Assembly: GCF_014884385.1 (NCBI RefSeq)
Contig: NZ_WKFH01000003.1
Location: 930,001 to 994,000, forward strand
Direction: 5' to 3'
Origin: Phycobacter azelaicus
GTDB taxonomy: Bacteria > Pseudomonadota > Alphaproteobacteria > Rhodobacterales > Rhodobacteraceae
DNA: 64,000 nucleotides
Position numbers and translations under genes: made by a program. The notes beneath the pieces are model-generated. The model did not search any database, had not been told where the DNA came from, and saw only the letters and a program-made list of their open reading frames with translations. Of the stretch, positions 32,742-41,959 are shown one piece after another; position 1 is the stretch's first letter, and every line of letters starts with the position of its first letter.

Positions 32742-34184
32742 TTACCGGTTCCCGCCTTGCCAGGGTCCGAAACCGAATATCAGATAGTCGCGTTGGTAGA
32801 TTGAGGCGATCGCCTTTTCGAGAGTGTCATCATGGATGTCGGCCAGACCATATGGGCCTGCATCCACGGCGACGCTGAACATCGGGGAGTACGACTGACC
32901 AACGCGCTGCGCAAGATCGGGCAGATCTTGCCCAAGGTCCTCTTCCCGCAGGATCAGGTCAGGTGCCCCCAGTTCGGCGAAACCGGAAATCGCCTGTGAT
33001 TGACTGCCCCATTCTGCGTCCATCCTGACCGAAGTCTGACCGGCCAGATTGGATTTTACAAAGGCCAGAAAAGCCTCAAAAGCAGCGCGGTGATCCTCTC
33101 GCGAGTAGGTCGCGTCTGGCCCGTCCTTTGGCAAAGGCACCTTGAAACGCCTGCGCAGGGTTTCACGGATGCCCCTGTAACTGCCCTCAGCCGCATTCAG
33201 GATCCTTCGGCAAAAGACCTCGTGAATACGCTGAGCCGGATGGCGCACCACCGTGAAACTGCGAAATCCCTTGTTGCCCGCCTTCCATTGGCGCAGCTGC
33301 TTTTGGTTCATGCCGCCTAACAACTCGTCCGGCGCCACGCCATCAAGCGCAGCCATCCAGGCCGCGACTTCCGCTTCCGGACCGCCACGAACCGGCAAGT
33401 ACAATAACGGTGCTTTGGCGGCGGCGATATAGCCTGGAACCGCCGGGCCGCGGCGCGGCTCGAAATTTGGTGTACGGGTCAGATTGAACGGGTCCATCTC
33501 CGCAATCGCGAGGGCCACATCATCCGGGTTCGATACCTTTGCAAGTATCGGTGCAGGGTTCTGGCGTTTCAAGCTGTCATCCAACTCCGCAAGCCTTGCA
33601 GGCACGCCCAACCACTGCGCCAGACCATTCATCACATCAACGCTTTGCAGGTCCTCGTAATCCACATAGAACGCCGTCTGACCGCTCTTCTGAAGCCGGT
33701 TCAGAAGCGTGACCTGAAATCTCTGCAAGGCCTCCACATGCTCTGCAAATTCAGCGGCGTCAAACTCCGCCTGCGCTTCTCGTCTGCGTTTGACATTTGC
33801 CAGCTTCCATTGCCCTGTCTGTCTGGCAATCTTGAGCGAGACATAGCTCTCCAGCGGGTTGCGGGTCAGAACGATCTTGGCGCAACGCGGATCATCAAGC
33901 ACAAGATCCAGAACCCGTGGATCGTGATCATGAAAATAGCGAAAGCCCCCCAGTACACCCGGCTGCGACCGGATCCGGTCAATCAACTCTACCGGGGCCG
34001 CCTCTCGTTCATCCTGTGAAACGCCAAGGATCTCGGTACGATTGGGATAGCCGATAAAACTGGGATTAAAGGCCTCTCCGTAACAGGCAACCCCTTCTAG
34101 CGCGTTGAGATTGGTTTCCAGAAAATTGGAGCCTGTGCGCATTTCCGCAAAGATAATGAAGTAATCAAAGGGAGAAGTCATCAC
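32742..34184 (-). CDS. Two-domain sulfotransferase (Stf0-like plus Sulfotransfer_2-like)
   Basis: 480-residue protein that appears to carry two PAPS-dependent sulfotransferase modules. The first (about residues 1-230) has the 5'-phosphosulfate loop EMRTGSNFLETNLNAL and the 3'-phosphate motif IVLTRNPLESYVSLKIARQ, as in Stf0 (trehalose sulfotransferase) proteins. The second (about 255-470) has LLYLPVRGG and FTVVRHPAQRIHEVFCRRIL, resembling the 3'-phosphate site of carbohydrate sulfotransferases. Single-domain relatives are about 250 residues. It is the last gene of a glycosyltransferase operon, so the acceptor is probably a surface glycan. Function of the second half is inferred. Confidence 0.75.
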   Translation of the reverse strand: MMTSPFDYFIIFAEMRTGSNFLETNLNALEGVACYGEAFNPSFIGYPNRTEILGVSQDEREAAPVELIDRIRSQPGVLGGFRYFHDHDPRVLDLVLDDPRCAKIVLTRNPLESYVSLKIARQTGQWKLANVKRRREAQAEFDAAEFAEHVEALQRFQVTLLNRLQKSGQTAFYVDYEDLQSVDVMNGLAQWLGVPARLAELDDSLKRQNPAPILAKVSNPDDVALAIAEMDPFNLTRTPNFEPRRGPAVPGYIAAAKAPLLYLPVRGGPEAEVAAWMAALDGVAPDELLGGMNQKQLRQWKAGNKGFRSFTVVRHPAQRIHEVFCRRILNAAEGSYRGIRETLRRRFKVPLPKDGPDATYSREDHRAAFEAFLAFVKSNLAGQTSVRMDAEWGSQSQAISGFAELGAPDLILREEDLGQDLPDLAQRVGQSYSPMFSVAVDAGPYGLADIHDDTLEKAIASIYQRDYLIFGFGPWQGGNR

Positions 34185-34186
34185 GT

Positions 34187-34372
34187 CTATCGCACCAAAT
34201 AGGGTTTTCGCTGCGACTTTGGCATGACTGAAGGCTCAGGTTCCACTGGGAAATCCCCCATCAGGTAAGGATGCATCCCCTGATTTTTCAGATTTTGAAG
34301 GAACTGGCCGAAGCCTTCCAGATCGACCATTTGAGGGGCTTCGCTCAAGTGACGCGGTCCCTGCACGCCCAT
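34187..34372 (-). CDS. Small hypothetical protein (61 aa) within the glycosyltransferase operon
   Basis: 61 codons, starting 15 nt after the GT14 gene stop and ending 2 nt before the sulfotransferase start, so it fills the gap almost exactly. Sequence features: no membrane segment, a central helix GFGQFLQNLKNQGM and a Pro-rich basic C terminus. I do not recognise it. Tight packing on the same strand is the main support. Confidence 0.55.
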   Translation of the reverse strand: MGVQGPRHLSEAPQMVDLEGFGQFLQNLKNQGMHPYLMGDFPVEPEPSVMPKSQRKPYLVR

Positions 34373-34387
34373 TTCTTCAAGGATGCT

Positions 34388-35926
34388 TTACAAGGGCTCC
34401 ATCGGCGCTTCGATAAACTCGGCCATCGTCCAGATCCGCACGCGCGCCTTGGCGTGATGATCGCGCAAAATCTGAAGCTGCTTTGCTTCGGTGCGCTGGA
34501 GCCGCGCTGCGGTCCGCCGCACGTCTGCGAAACTGCCCTTGGCCCGCGACAGAGGCACGGCCCAGGCCCCGCTGATGACCGAAATCTGCGCATTGGGATC
34601 ATTGGCCATGAAAGGCGAGATCTCCTGATTGTCCTGCGGGCCGAACTGAAAACACTGGCGTTCGCCGCGCGTGTTCCAGATCAGGTTGGTCAGAAAGCGT
34701 TCGGGGCTGTAATCGCGCCACTTGGCATTTGCGCTAAGCGCGCCATTGACGACAGTTTCGTCTCCGGCGAATTCCACCTTGTCAGGTGCGAACAAATGTC
34801 CATGGACCTTTGCACCCGTACTTTTCGCAAGCCAGGCATCAAAGTCGTTGAAGAGTTCGGCAAATCCCTGAAACACCGAATAAGCGTTCGCACTGACAGC
34901 GTTCACTGCCGCTTTTCGCGGAAATCGGCTCTGCATGTACAGGCCTGCCCGACCGCGGGTGCGGCGCTCAACTGCCTTGGCAAACACCCGGTCGATCTTG
35001 ACCGGGTTTGGCTCGACGCCAGTCATGGCATCCCGACCCTGCCCGAGAAAGACGTCATACAACCTGTCAGCCCGCGGCCAGATCTTGCGCGCCACGAAAC
35101 AATCAGATCGACGCAAGAGCTGTAGGTGATCGTCATAGAATATATGGGGTTTGCCTTCGAAATCGAATTTGGACAGCGTCAGAGATCGACTTTCGATCTT
35201 GGCCGAGTGCTGGCGCGAAAGCGTTTGAAAATAGCTTTCATCCGGGATCCAGACCTTGCGAAAGTAGCGATCATAGATGGCCCGGTCCGGGTCTTCGAGG
35301 ATGGCCGAAAGCGTTTTCCGGGTCAGGCACCACCATTGGCTTCCCATGTGGGGCACAAGCCCGGCCGGGATACGTCGCTTGATCCTGAGCTTGCGCTGCA
35401 GCTCTACGTAGCGGTCGAAAAAGTATCGCTGCCTTTTCCACGAAAACGGAAACCGCAGAGTGAACCTTTCGACATCCAGCCCTCCTACGATCCAGGGCAC
35501 ATCTGCGGTAGTTGCACTTTCGATGAAATCGGTGTCGGGGCGCGCTGCAAGGTAATCGACCAGGTCCTGAACCGGGCGCAGAGGCAGGCAAGAACCTGAG
35601 GAAAGATAGACATGCCGCACCCCCGGGTGCTGGCGCAGCATCCGCTCGGACGCCGATTGCGCTGCCTTGACGATACCCCAGGTGCCCCATTCGCAACGAT
35701 GACGGCGGCAAAACTGGACACCGGCTTCGTCGGCAAGCGCATCGCGAAACCGTCCATACTCGGCTGCAGGGACCTTGCGATCCACATGGATCACCACCGG
35801 ACAACCGCCCGCCACCCAATGCCGCGCAACCTGCGCTGCGCGATCCAATGCCGTGTGCACCAGCATGACGATGCCCACGGTACCGCTGTGCTGCAGATCC
35901 GCTCTTCCGCCGGGCTCAATACTCAT
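34388..35926 (-). CDS. Core-2/I-branching beta-1,6-GlcNAc transferase-like glycosyltransferase (GT14) with DUF5928-type C terminus
   Basis: 512 residues. The N-terminal half (about 15-300) matches GT14 enzymes: GIVMLVHTALDRAAQVARHW, VVIHVDRKVPAAEY, YLSSGSCLPLRPVQDLVDYL, and HMGSQWWCLTRKTLSAI with IPDESYFQTL. The C-terminal 200 residues are a separate region, seen in Rhodobacteraceae homologues and of unknown role. It would transfer a hexosamine or other sugar onto a glycan in the cytoplasm. The ATG overlaps the previous glycosyltransferase stop by 4 bases. Confidence 0.78.
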   Translation of the reverse strand: MSIEPGGRADLQHSGTVGIVMLVHTALDRAAQVARHWVAGGCPVVIHVDRKVPAAEYGRFRDALADEAGVQFCRRHRCEWGTWGIVKAAQSASERMLRQHPGVRHVYLSSGSCLPLRPVQDLVDYLAARPDTDFIESATTADVPWIVGGLDVERFTLRFPFSWKRQRYFFDRYVELQRKLRIKRRIPAGLVPHMGSQWWCLTRKTLSAILEDPDRAIYDRYFRKVWIPDESYFQTLSRQHSAKIESRSLTLSKFDFEGKPHIFYDDHLQLLRRSDCFVARKIWPRADRLYDVFLGQGRDAMTGVEPNPVKIDRVFAKAVERRTRGRAGLYMQSRFPRKAAVNAVSANAYSVFQGFAELFNDFDAWLAKSTGAKVHGHLFAPDKVEFAGDETVVNGALSANAKWRDYSPERFLTNLIWNTRGERQCFQFGPQDNQEISPFMANDPNAQISVISGAWAVPLSRAKGSFADVRRTAARLQRTEAKQLQILRDHHAKARVRIWTMAEFIEAPMEPL

Positions 35927-36933
35927 GCCCAGTTCCCCTTGGACATGAGGCCCAGGATTTCAAGCTGTCGCCAGTTTATGTATCGCTCACTCCATTTGCA
36001 CCACAGCTCAGGCTCCTGATCCATTGCCTCGGCATAAGCCTTGTATTCGGCAGACTGCGCATAGTGCTGGTTTCGGGCCAGTTCCTCATGGGCTTTGGCC
36101 CCGAATGTATCAAGAAACTTTGTGTGCAGAAGCGCACCGCTGGCCTTTTCCCCGCCGCCCGTTTCATAGACACGGTTCAGCCCGCGCGGCAACAGGGCGT
36201 GGGTCGAGCTGACGTAGGCGTATTTGCGATCCCATTTGACGAGTGGGATCTTGTTCAGGGCTGGCGCCTTTTTGGGGCGGTCCGCAAAGAACACCCGCGC
36301 CCGCGGCCCCCCTTGTATCCAAAGGTTTCCATAGGTCGGGTTCAGGCTGATGGTGTAATTGCCGCTATCGAACCAGTTCGCGATCTCCAAAGGGTCCTGT
36401 CCAGGCTGGTAGGCGACCTCATCAAGGCGCCCCTTTGGATAGACATCAATCAACATCGCAGAAAAACTGCGGATCGAGGAATTGTCCAACCAGTCCGTCA
36501 ACGCCCGGATCGGGCGCGTGTCACAAAACGGATAGATGAAAAACTCATCCGGATCGACTACCAGCACCCAATGGCCGTGCGCATAGCGCCGCTTGAGATA
36601 GTTCATCCAATCGATGCCAAACCCCGCACGCCGGTAACTGGCCGTCGTCCGCCACAGAGAAACATCCGGCATGCCTTGCAGATATTCAACCGTACCATCG
36701 TTCGATCCGTTGTCCACAAACAGGAAATGATCGACACCAAGACCCCTATAATACTCAAGGAAATAGGGCAGGCGGATCTGTTCGTTGCGCATGGTACAAA
36801 CAAGGAGGATATCTTCCTGAGAAATCCGCCGGGTATTGTCCTGCACAGGCCTCAGTTCACGCGATTTGCGAAATGCGCGGGCCAGCCTGTACTTGCGCCG
36901 AATACGCATTCGGTAAGACTGCCAAAGGCTCAC
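35923..36933 (-). CDS. GT2-like glycosyltransferase (Glyco_tranf_2_4 type), copy 2
   Basis: 336-residue inverting-type glycosyltransferase. Motifs: ILLVCTMRNEQIRLPYFLEY, HFLFVDNGSNDGTVEYL and the metal-binding VVDPDEFFIYPF. A C-terminal region has LHTKFLDTFGAKAHEELAR. It is clearly related to the neighbour at 37081-38124 along its whole length, so this is a diverged tandem duplication. Start: GTG 36933 with AAGGAG 5 nt upstream is preferred over a GTG 60 nt earlier. Acceptor unknown. Confidence 0.75.
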   Translation of the reverse strand: MSLWQSYRMRIRRKYRLARAFRKSRELRPVQDNTRRISQEDILLVCTMRNEQIRLPYFLEYYRGLGVDHFLFVDNGSNDGTVEYLQGMPDVSLWRTTASYRRAGFGIDWMNYLKRRYAHGHWVLVVDPDEFFIYPFCDTRPIRALTDWLDNSSIRSFSAMLIDVYPKGRLDEVAYQPGQDPLEIANWFDSGNYTISLNPTYGNLWIQGGPRARVFFADRPKKAPALNKIPLVKWDRKYAYVSSTHALLPRGLNRVYETGGGEKASGALLHTKFLDTFGAKAHEELARNQHYAQSAEYKAYAEAMDQEPELWCKWSERYINWRQLEILGLMSKGNWA

Positions 36934-37080
36934 GTCTGCTCCTTGCCGTTCATCACTCCCGGCTTGACGTTCTGCCCCAGCCAGGATGTGCACAATATGT
37001 CATGCGGACAGCGTATTAACAACGCACTTAGAAACAGTTACGACCATCTAGCCGCCATAGATTTTGGGCAGCGCCCGTTT

Positions 37081-38124
37081 TCACCAGTCCGGCGCACGCA
37101 TCAGCCCCAGATCGATCAACTGCTCAGGGCCTGTGAATTCTATGGAGTTTTCGCGCCACAAGTCTGGCGATGCAGTCAATTGATCGTAATAGGCATCAAA
37201 CTCCGCAGGCGTGTGGAAATGCTGCCTCCGCTGTTTTTCCGTTGCCGATTTCTGAACAATCTCGGGCAGGAACTTGGTATGCAATAAAACCCCTGACGGC
37301 TGCGCCCCACCTGGTCCATCGTAAAGCGCGTTCAGTGGCGGCGGCAGGGCCGAGTGGGTGGAATTGGCATAGGCATAGCGGCGGTGCCAGCGTATCAAGG
37401 GGATCTTGTTCAGCGTCGGAGATCGGCGAGGCTCCTCAGCAAAAAATACCCGCTCACGCGCACCGCCCTGCAGCCAGAGATTGCCCATCGGGATTTGGCG
37501 CACCGCGCGATAAGGCCCCGGATCAAACCACTTCAGCACCTCAACCGGGTTCTGCCCTGCCGTGTAGCTTTGCCGATTCAGTGGTCCGTTCGGGTAGAGA
37601 TCGAGCATCATCGCCCCAAGGCCCGCACGCCCCTGTCGGTCCAGCAGTGCCGTCAACGCCCTCAGATCATGGGTTTCTATGCCGCCATATGTAAGGAGCT
37701 CATCCGTATCCACCGAAAGGCACCAATGGTTGTGCCCAAATGTCATCAGCAGATATGTCAGCCAATCTACACCAAACCGGGACGCCCTGTAGCCAGACTC
37801 CGTCCACCACAAGGACACGTCCTGTTGCTGCAAGAGGAACTCCGTGGAGCCATCGTCGCTGCCGTTGTCGACAACAAGGAAATGGCCAATACCAAGACGC
37901 CTGTAGTATTCTAGGAAATACGGTAAGCGGTTCGCTTCGTTGCGCAGAACCACAAATGCCAGGATATCTTCTGTCGAGATATTCGCCGTTCTGTTTGAAA
38001 GCCTCCTTAACTGATGACGCGATCGCCAAGACTGCCACAACAGCCTCCTGCGTTTCCATCGCATGCGATACGCCTCGCGCCAACCAAGTCTTGGCATCTC
38101 GGCCGCGACAGGTTGATACGCCAT
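37081..38124 (-). CDS. GT2-like glycosyltransferase (Glyco_tranf_2_4 type), copy 1
   Basis: 347 residues from ATG 38124, one base after the galE stop. Shared features with copy 2: FVVLRNEANRLPYFLEYYRR, HFLVVDNGSDDGSTEFLL, the DxD-like SVDTDELLTYGG, and GNLWLQGGARERVFFAEEPR. The coupling to galE suggests UDP-sugar use, possibly UDP-galactose, but donor and acceptor are inferred. An earlier in-frame start would overlap galE by 41 bp and is unlikely. Confidence 0.77.
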   Translation of the reverse strand: MAYQPVAAEMPRLGWREAYRMRWKRRRLLWQSWRSRHQLRRLSNRTANISTEDILAFVVLRNEANRLPYFLEYYRRLGIGHFLVVDNGSDDGSTEFLLQQQDVSLWWTESGYRASRFGVDWLTYLLMTFGHNHWCLSVDTDELLTYGGIETHDLRALTALLDRQGRAGLGAMMLDLYPNGPLNRQSYTAGQNPVEVLKWFDPGPYRAVRQIPMGNLWLQGGARERVFFAEEPRRSPTLNKIPLIRWHRRYAYANSTHSALPPPLNALYDGPGGAQPSGVLLHTKFLPEIVQKSATEKQRRQHFHTPAEFDAYYDQLTASPDLWRENSIEFTGPEQLIDLGLMRAPDW

Positions 38125-38125
38125 A

Positions 38126-39115
38126 TCAGGACTCGTAATGGCCGGTCTGGTGCCACTTCCAGGCATCGGCGATCATCGTCTCGAGGGTTGAGCGCTGCGG
38201 GTTCCAGCCCAGATCAGTCATTGCACGAGTAGAGCCTGACACAAGCTTGGTGCAATCGCCCGCTCGGCGGGGCCCTTCGCTGCAGGGAACCTTCCGACCG
38301 GTAACCTCTTCGGCCTTGTCCATCACCTCACGCACCGAAAAACCCGTACCGGTGCCAAGATTGAAGATCTGGCTGCCTTTGCCATCCTTCAGCCATTTCA
38401 GGCCGAGAACATGCGCATCCACGAGATCACAGACATGCACGTAATCGCGGATACAGGTCCCGTCCGCTGTGTCATAGTCCGTGCCGAAGATGGTCAGAGC
38501 ATCGCGTTTTCCATCGATGGCATCCAGAACCAGTGGCACAAGGTGCGTTTCGGGGCGGTGGAACTCGCCCACCTCGGCCTCCGGATCCGCCCCGGCTACG
38601 TTGAAATAGCGGAAAATCACGGAACGCAGACCGTGTGCAGCACCAAAATCCCGGACAATATCCTCAACCGCGCGCTTGCTGGCGCCATAGGCGTTCAGCG
38701 GCAGTTGCGGCGTAGTCTCGTCAAGCACGACGTTGTCATGTTCGCCGTAGGTGGCACAGGTAGAGGAGAAGACAAAATCGAGGCACCCGGCAGCAACGGC
38801 AGCCTCGATCAGGTTCAAAGACCCGCCGGTGTTGTTGGCCCAGTACCGGCCCGGCTGGCTCATCGCTTCGCCAACTTGGCTGAGCGCAGCAAAGTGCATG
38901 ACAGCAACAGGCTGATATTCTGCAAAAACCGCATCAAGACGCTCGCGGTCCGCAAGATCCCCCTTTTCGAAGGGGCCGAACTTTACGGCATCCTGCCACC
39001 CCGTAACCAGGTTATCAAACGTCACAGGCGTGTAGCCCGATGCTTGCAAAGCCTTGCACGCATGCGAGCCGATGTAACCGGCGCCGCCAGTCACCAGTAC
39101 ATTTCCTAAAGCCAC
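38126..39115 (-). CDS. galE: UDP-glucose 4-epimerase
   Basis: 329-residue short-chain epimerase interconverting UDP-glucose and UDP-galactose. NAD motif VLVTGGAGYIGSHACKAL at residues 5-22, SSTCATYGEH with the catalytic Ser/Thr near 120, and NAYGASKRAVEDI with the YxxxK pair near 146. SVREVMDKAEEVTGRKVP is typical of the substrate domain. Lies 41 nt after galU and directly before two glycosyltransferases, so it supplies precursor for the surface glycan. Confidence 0.93.
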   Translation of the reverse strand: MALGNVLVTGGAGYIGSHACKALQASGYTPVTFDNLVTGWQDAVKFGPFEKGDLADRERLDAVFAEYQPVAVMHFAALSQVGEAMSQPGRYWANNTGGSLNLIEAAVAAGCLDFVFSSTCATYGEHDNVVLDETTPQLPLNAYGASKRAVEDIVRDFGAAHGLRSVIFRYFNVAGADPEAEVGEFHRPETHLVPLVLDAIDGKRDALTIFGTDYDTADGTCIRDYVHVCDLVDAHVLGLKWLKDGKGSQIFNLGTGTGFSVREVMDKAEEVTGRKVPCSEGPRRAGDCTKLVSGSTRAMTDLGWNPQRSTLETMIADAWKWHQTGHYES

Positions 39116-39156
39116 AGCTCCCTCACGTTCTGCTTTTGCGGCGGATCGGCGTGCAC

Positions 39157-40050
39157 TTATTCGGCAGCCTGTCCGACCTGAGCGATCTCGTTGATATACT
39201 GCATCAACTCATCCCGCAATTCTTCGCGCGCGAGGGCGAATGACACCGTCGCCTGCAGGAAGCCGGCCTTGGATCCGCAGTCAAACCGCTGGCCGCGGAA
39301 ACGGTAACCATAGACCGGAACGTCCTGCGCAATATCCTGCGCGATCGCATCAGTCAGCTGGATTTCACCGCCCGCGCCCTGCTTCATCTTGTTGAGATTG
39401 CGCAGCACAGAGGGCTCCAGGATGTATCGGCCGATCACCGCAAGGTTCGACGGCGCCTCGCCCATGGCTGGTTTTTCCACCATGCTGCGCGCTTCCACCA
39501 CAGGCCCCATGTCTTCCTTCACGTCGAGAATACCATAGGAGCTCGCCTTTTCCGGCGCGACTTCCATCGCGGCAACCATGTTGCCGCCTGTTTCGGCATA
39601 AGCATCAACCATTTGCTTGAGGCAGGGGGTTTCAGCCGCGATCACGTCATCCGGCAGAATGACTGCAAAGGGCTCGTTCGCGATCAGACGGCGCGCGCAC
39701 CAGACCGCGTGGCCAAGACCCAGCGCCTGATGCTGACGGATGTACGCGATGGCACCGCTGTCCATATTGGTCTGCTTGAGGATCTCAAGAAGGTCTTTTT
39801 TGCCCTTCTTGCGCAGCTCCTGCTCAAGCACCGGTGAATGGTCGAAGTAATCCTCAAGCGCGCCTTTGCCGCGCGAGGTAACAAAGATGAATTCCTTGAT
39901 GCCAGCTTCGCGCGCCTCGTCGATGGCGTATTGAACCAGCGGCCGGTCCACCAATGTCATGATTTCCTTGGGCACAGACTTGGTTGCAGGCAGAAACCGG
40001 GTCCCCAAACCTGCAACCGGAAAAATCGCTTTCGTTACTTTCTTACGCAT
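39157..40050 (-). CDS. galU: UTP-glucose-1-phosphate uridylyltransferase
   Basis: 297-residue nucleotidyltransferase making UDP-glucose. The N-terminal signature AIFPVAGLGTRFLPATKSVP with EIMTLVDRPLVQYAIDEA is seen, then GLGHAVWCARRLI and VILPDDVIA (metal-binding Asp pair). FDCGSKAGFLQATVSFAL lies at the C terminus. ATG 40050 has GAGAG six nt upstream, better placed than the ATG two codons earlier. First gene of the galU-galE-glycosyltransferase run on the minus strand. Confidence 0.93.
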   Translation of the reverse strand: MRKKVTKAIFPVAGLGTRFLPATKSVPKEIMTLVDRPLVQYAIDEAREAGIKEFIFVTSRGKGALEDYFDHSPVLEQELRKKGKKDLLEILKQTNMDSGAIAYIRQHQALGLGHAVWCARRLIANEPFAVILPDDVIAAETPCLKQMVDAYAETGGNMVAAMEVAPEKASSYGILDVKEDMGPVVEARSMVEKPAMGEAPSNLAVIGRYILEPSVLRNLNKMKQGAGGEIQLTDAIAQDIAQDVPVYGYRFRGQRFDCGSKAGFLQATVSFALAREELRDELMQYINEIAQVGQAAE

Positions 40051-40241
40051 GATCATCTCTCAGTATTTTATTGGTCTATTGACCCGAAAATTTCACCTAC
40101 ACTCATCGGCGCTTACTGCAACCAACACAAGACGACTCCATTCATGAGGACTCGCTGACACCAAATCACGAGATTATGATGACAATATGTCCTAAGCGTA
40201 ATGCCCAGCAGCGCAGGCTGTTTTTGCAACAAGCTACCAGG

Positions 40242-41042
40242 TTACGCCTTGCCCATTCTGGACATCATTTCTTCAATTCGCGGCACGTCTTCGGGATTGT
40301 TCAATTCCCAAAACTCGCGTCCTTTTGCTTCGACTTCCACACACAGAACCTTGCGGCCGTTCTCCAGGAAACGCAGCTGTTCGAGGCCTTCGAGCGTTTC
40401 AAGCGGGCCGCTTGTCCAATCAGGATAGGCCGCAAGCGCGTCAGGACGGTAGGCATAGACTCCCACATGATGGAAAACAGGCGTGTCCTCGCCACTTTCA
40501 AAGGCAGATGCACAAAAAGGTAGCACCTCTTTGGAGAAATACAAAGCACTACGATCAGCTGCGAACACTGCCGTCGTCCCGCCGACTCGGCCAGCGCGAC
40601 GATCCGCCAGAAGGCTGTTCAGCGTCGCACCATCACAGCGCAGAACCGGCGTGGCCAGCCCCATATCCGGAGCCGCGCGCAGCCCCTCCACCAGATCCTC
40701 AACAAACCAATGCGGCGTGAGGGGGGCATCCCCCTGCAGGTTCACCACGATGTCGTATCCACCACCCAGCGCCGCATGGGCTTCGGCGCAGCGTTCGGTT
40801 CCGTTGGCACAGCTTTCCGATGTCATCACCACTTCGGCACCAAATCCTTCGGCCGCCGTGCGAATTCTATCGTCATCCGTGGCAACCACGACCCGGTCCA
40901 CACCGGACACCGCAGATGCTGCACGCCACGAGCGTTCGATCAACGTGCGTTTTTCCCCCGTGGCGCCTTTTAATTCCACCAATGGCTTGCCGGGATAGCG
41001 GGTCGAAGCATACCGGGCAGGGATGACGATCAGAACAGACAT
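40242..41042 (-). CDS. kdsB: 3-deoxy-manno-octulosonate cytidylyltransferase (CMP-Kdo synthetase)
   Basis: 266 residues. It activates Kdo with CTP for LPS inner core or Kdo-linked capsule. Motifs: VIPARYASTRYPGKPLVELK at the N terminus, VVATDDDRI, DIVVNLQGDAPLTPHW with the conserved Gln-Gly-Asp, and HVGVYAYRPDALAAY. The ATG overlaps the cysQ stop (TGATG), so the two are coupled. kdsD of the same pathway is 12 kb away in this window. Confidence 0.93.
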   Translation of the reverse strand: MSVLIVIPARYASTRYPGKPLVELKGATGEKRTLIERSWRAASAVSGVDRVVVATDDDRIRTAAEGFGAEVVMTSESCANGTERCAEAHAALGGGYDIVVNLQGDAPLTPHWFVEDLVEGLRAAPDMGLATPVLRCDGATLNSLLADRRAGRVGGTTAVFAADRSALYFSKEVLPFCASAFESGEDTPVFHHVGVYAYRPDALAAYPDWTSGPLETLEGLEQLRFLENGRKVLCVEVEAKGREFWELNNPEDVPRIEEMMSRMGKA

Positions 41043-41839
41043 CAGGCTCCTTTCAGCTCAACGCCACCAGCGTAGGCGATGAAGAACGGGTTGGCATAGC
41101 CTTCTTTGCCGTAGACAAGGGGGGAATGATCATCGAAACGGACCACTTTGCCGCCAGCGCCAGCCAAAACGGCATGGCCCGCGGCGGTATCCCATTCCAT
41201 GGTGCGCCCGACGCGCGGGTACAGGTCGGCCTCACCAGTTGCCACCAGACAGAACTTGAGCGACGAGCCTGCACTCTTCATGTCCTTGACGTTGTATTTG
41301 TTGATGTAGTCTTCCGTGGCCTGATCACGATGGGACTTGGACGCGACCACCATGAGCGCGTCATTGTTACTGTCTGCCACGCGGATCGGCGCGGTCTCGC
41401 CAATGCGCTTGGGGTCGAAGGGGCCTGTTTCCTCTACGCTCGATCCGTCAGCGAGCGTGAAGAACATGCGCTCTTTGGCGGGGGCGTAAACGACGCCACG
41501 GGTCGGCACGCCCTTTTCCACCAGCGCGATGTTCACGGTAAAATCGCCACGCCGGTGGATGAACTCTTTGGTGCCATCGAGAGGATCAACAATCAAAAAC
41601 GTATCGCCACGCTCGGAATGGGAGGCGCTTTGCTCTTCGGTGACCAGCAGAACATCTGGAAAGGCCGCACGCAGCCCGGCAGAGATGAGGGCATCCGCCG
41701 CCTCGTCGGCAGCCGTCACCGGGCTGTCATCGGACTTCACCTTAACGTCGAAATCGTCGGAATTATAAATCTCCATGATCTTGTTGCCAGCCTCGATTGC
41801 GAGACGGCGGATCACGGGAACAAGCTCTTCATAGGTCAA
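41042..41839 (-). CDS. cysQ: 3'(2'),5'-bisphosphate nucleotidase CysQ
   Basis: 265-residue lithium-sensitive phosphatase of the inositol monophosphatase fold that hydrolyses PAP to AMP. Metal motifs are TAADEAADALI, LLVTEEQS, LIVDPLDGTKEFIHR and RTMEWDTAAGHAVL. PAP is the by-product of sulfotransferases and PAPS reductase. Coupling to kdsB and proximity to a sulfotransferase gene fit recycling during glycan sulfation, though CysQ also serves sulfate assimilation. Confidence 0.92.
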   Translation of the reverse strand: MTYEELVPVIRRLAIEAGNKIMEIYNSDDFDVKVKSDDSPVTAADEAADALISAGLRAAFPDVLLVTEEQSASHSERGDTFLIVDPLDGTKEFIHRRGDFTVNIALVEKGVPTRGVVYAPAKERMFFTLADGSSVEETGPFDPKRIGETAPIRVADSNNDALMVVASKSHRDQATEDYINKYNVKDMKSAGSSLKFCLVATGEADLYPRVGRTMEWDTAAGHAVLAGAGGKVVRFDDHSPLVYGKEGYANPFFIAYAGGVELKGA

Positions 41840-41959
41840 ACCGGGTCTCCCGAACCTGGGGTTAATTGAAAATTTTCCTGTCGTCCCTTATGCTCCGACA
41901 GGACTAGAACGGCAAGAAGTCCACCGCAAACTTCCCGGCGCAGCAAAACCATAGGCAAG

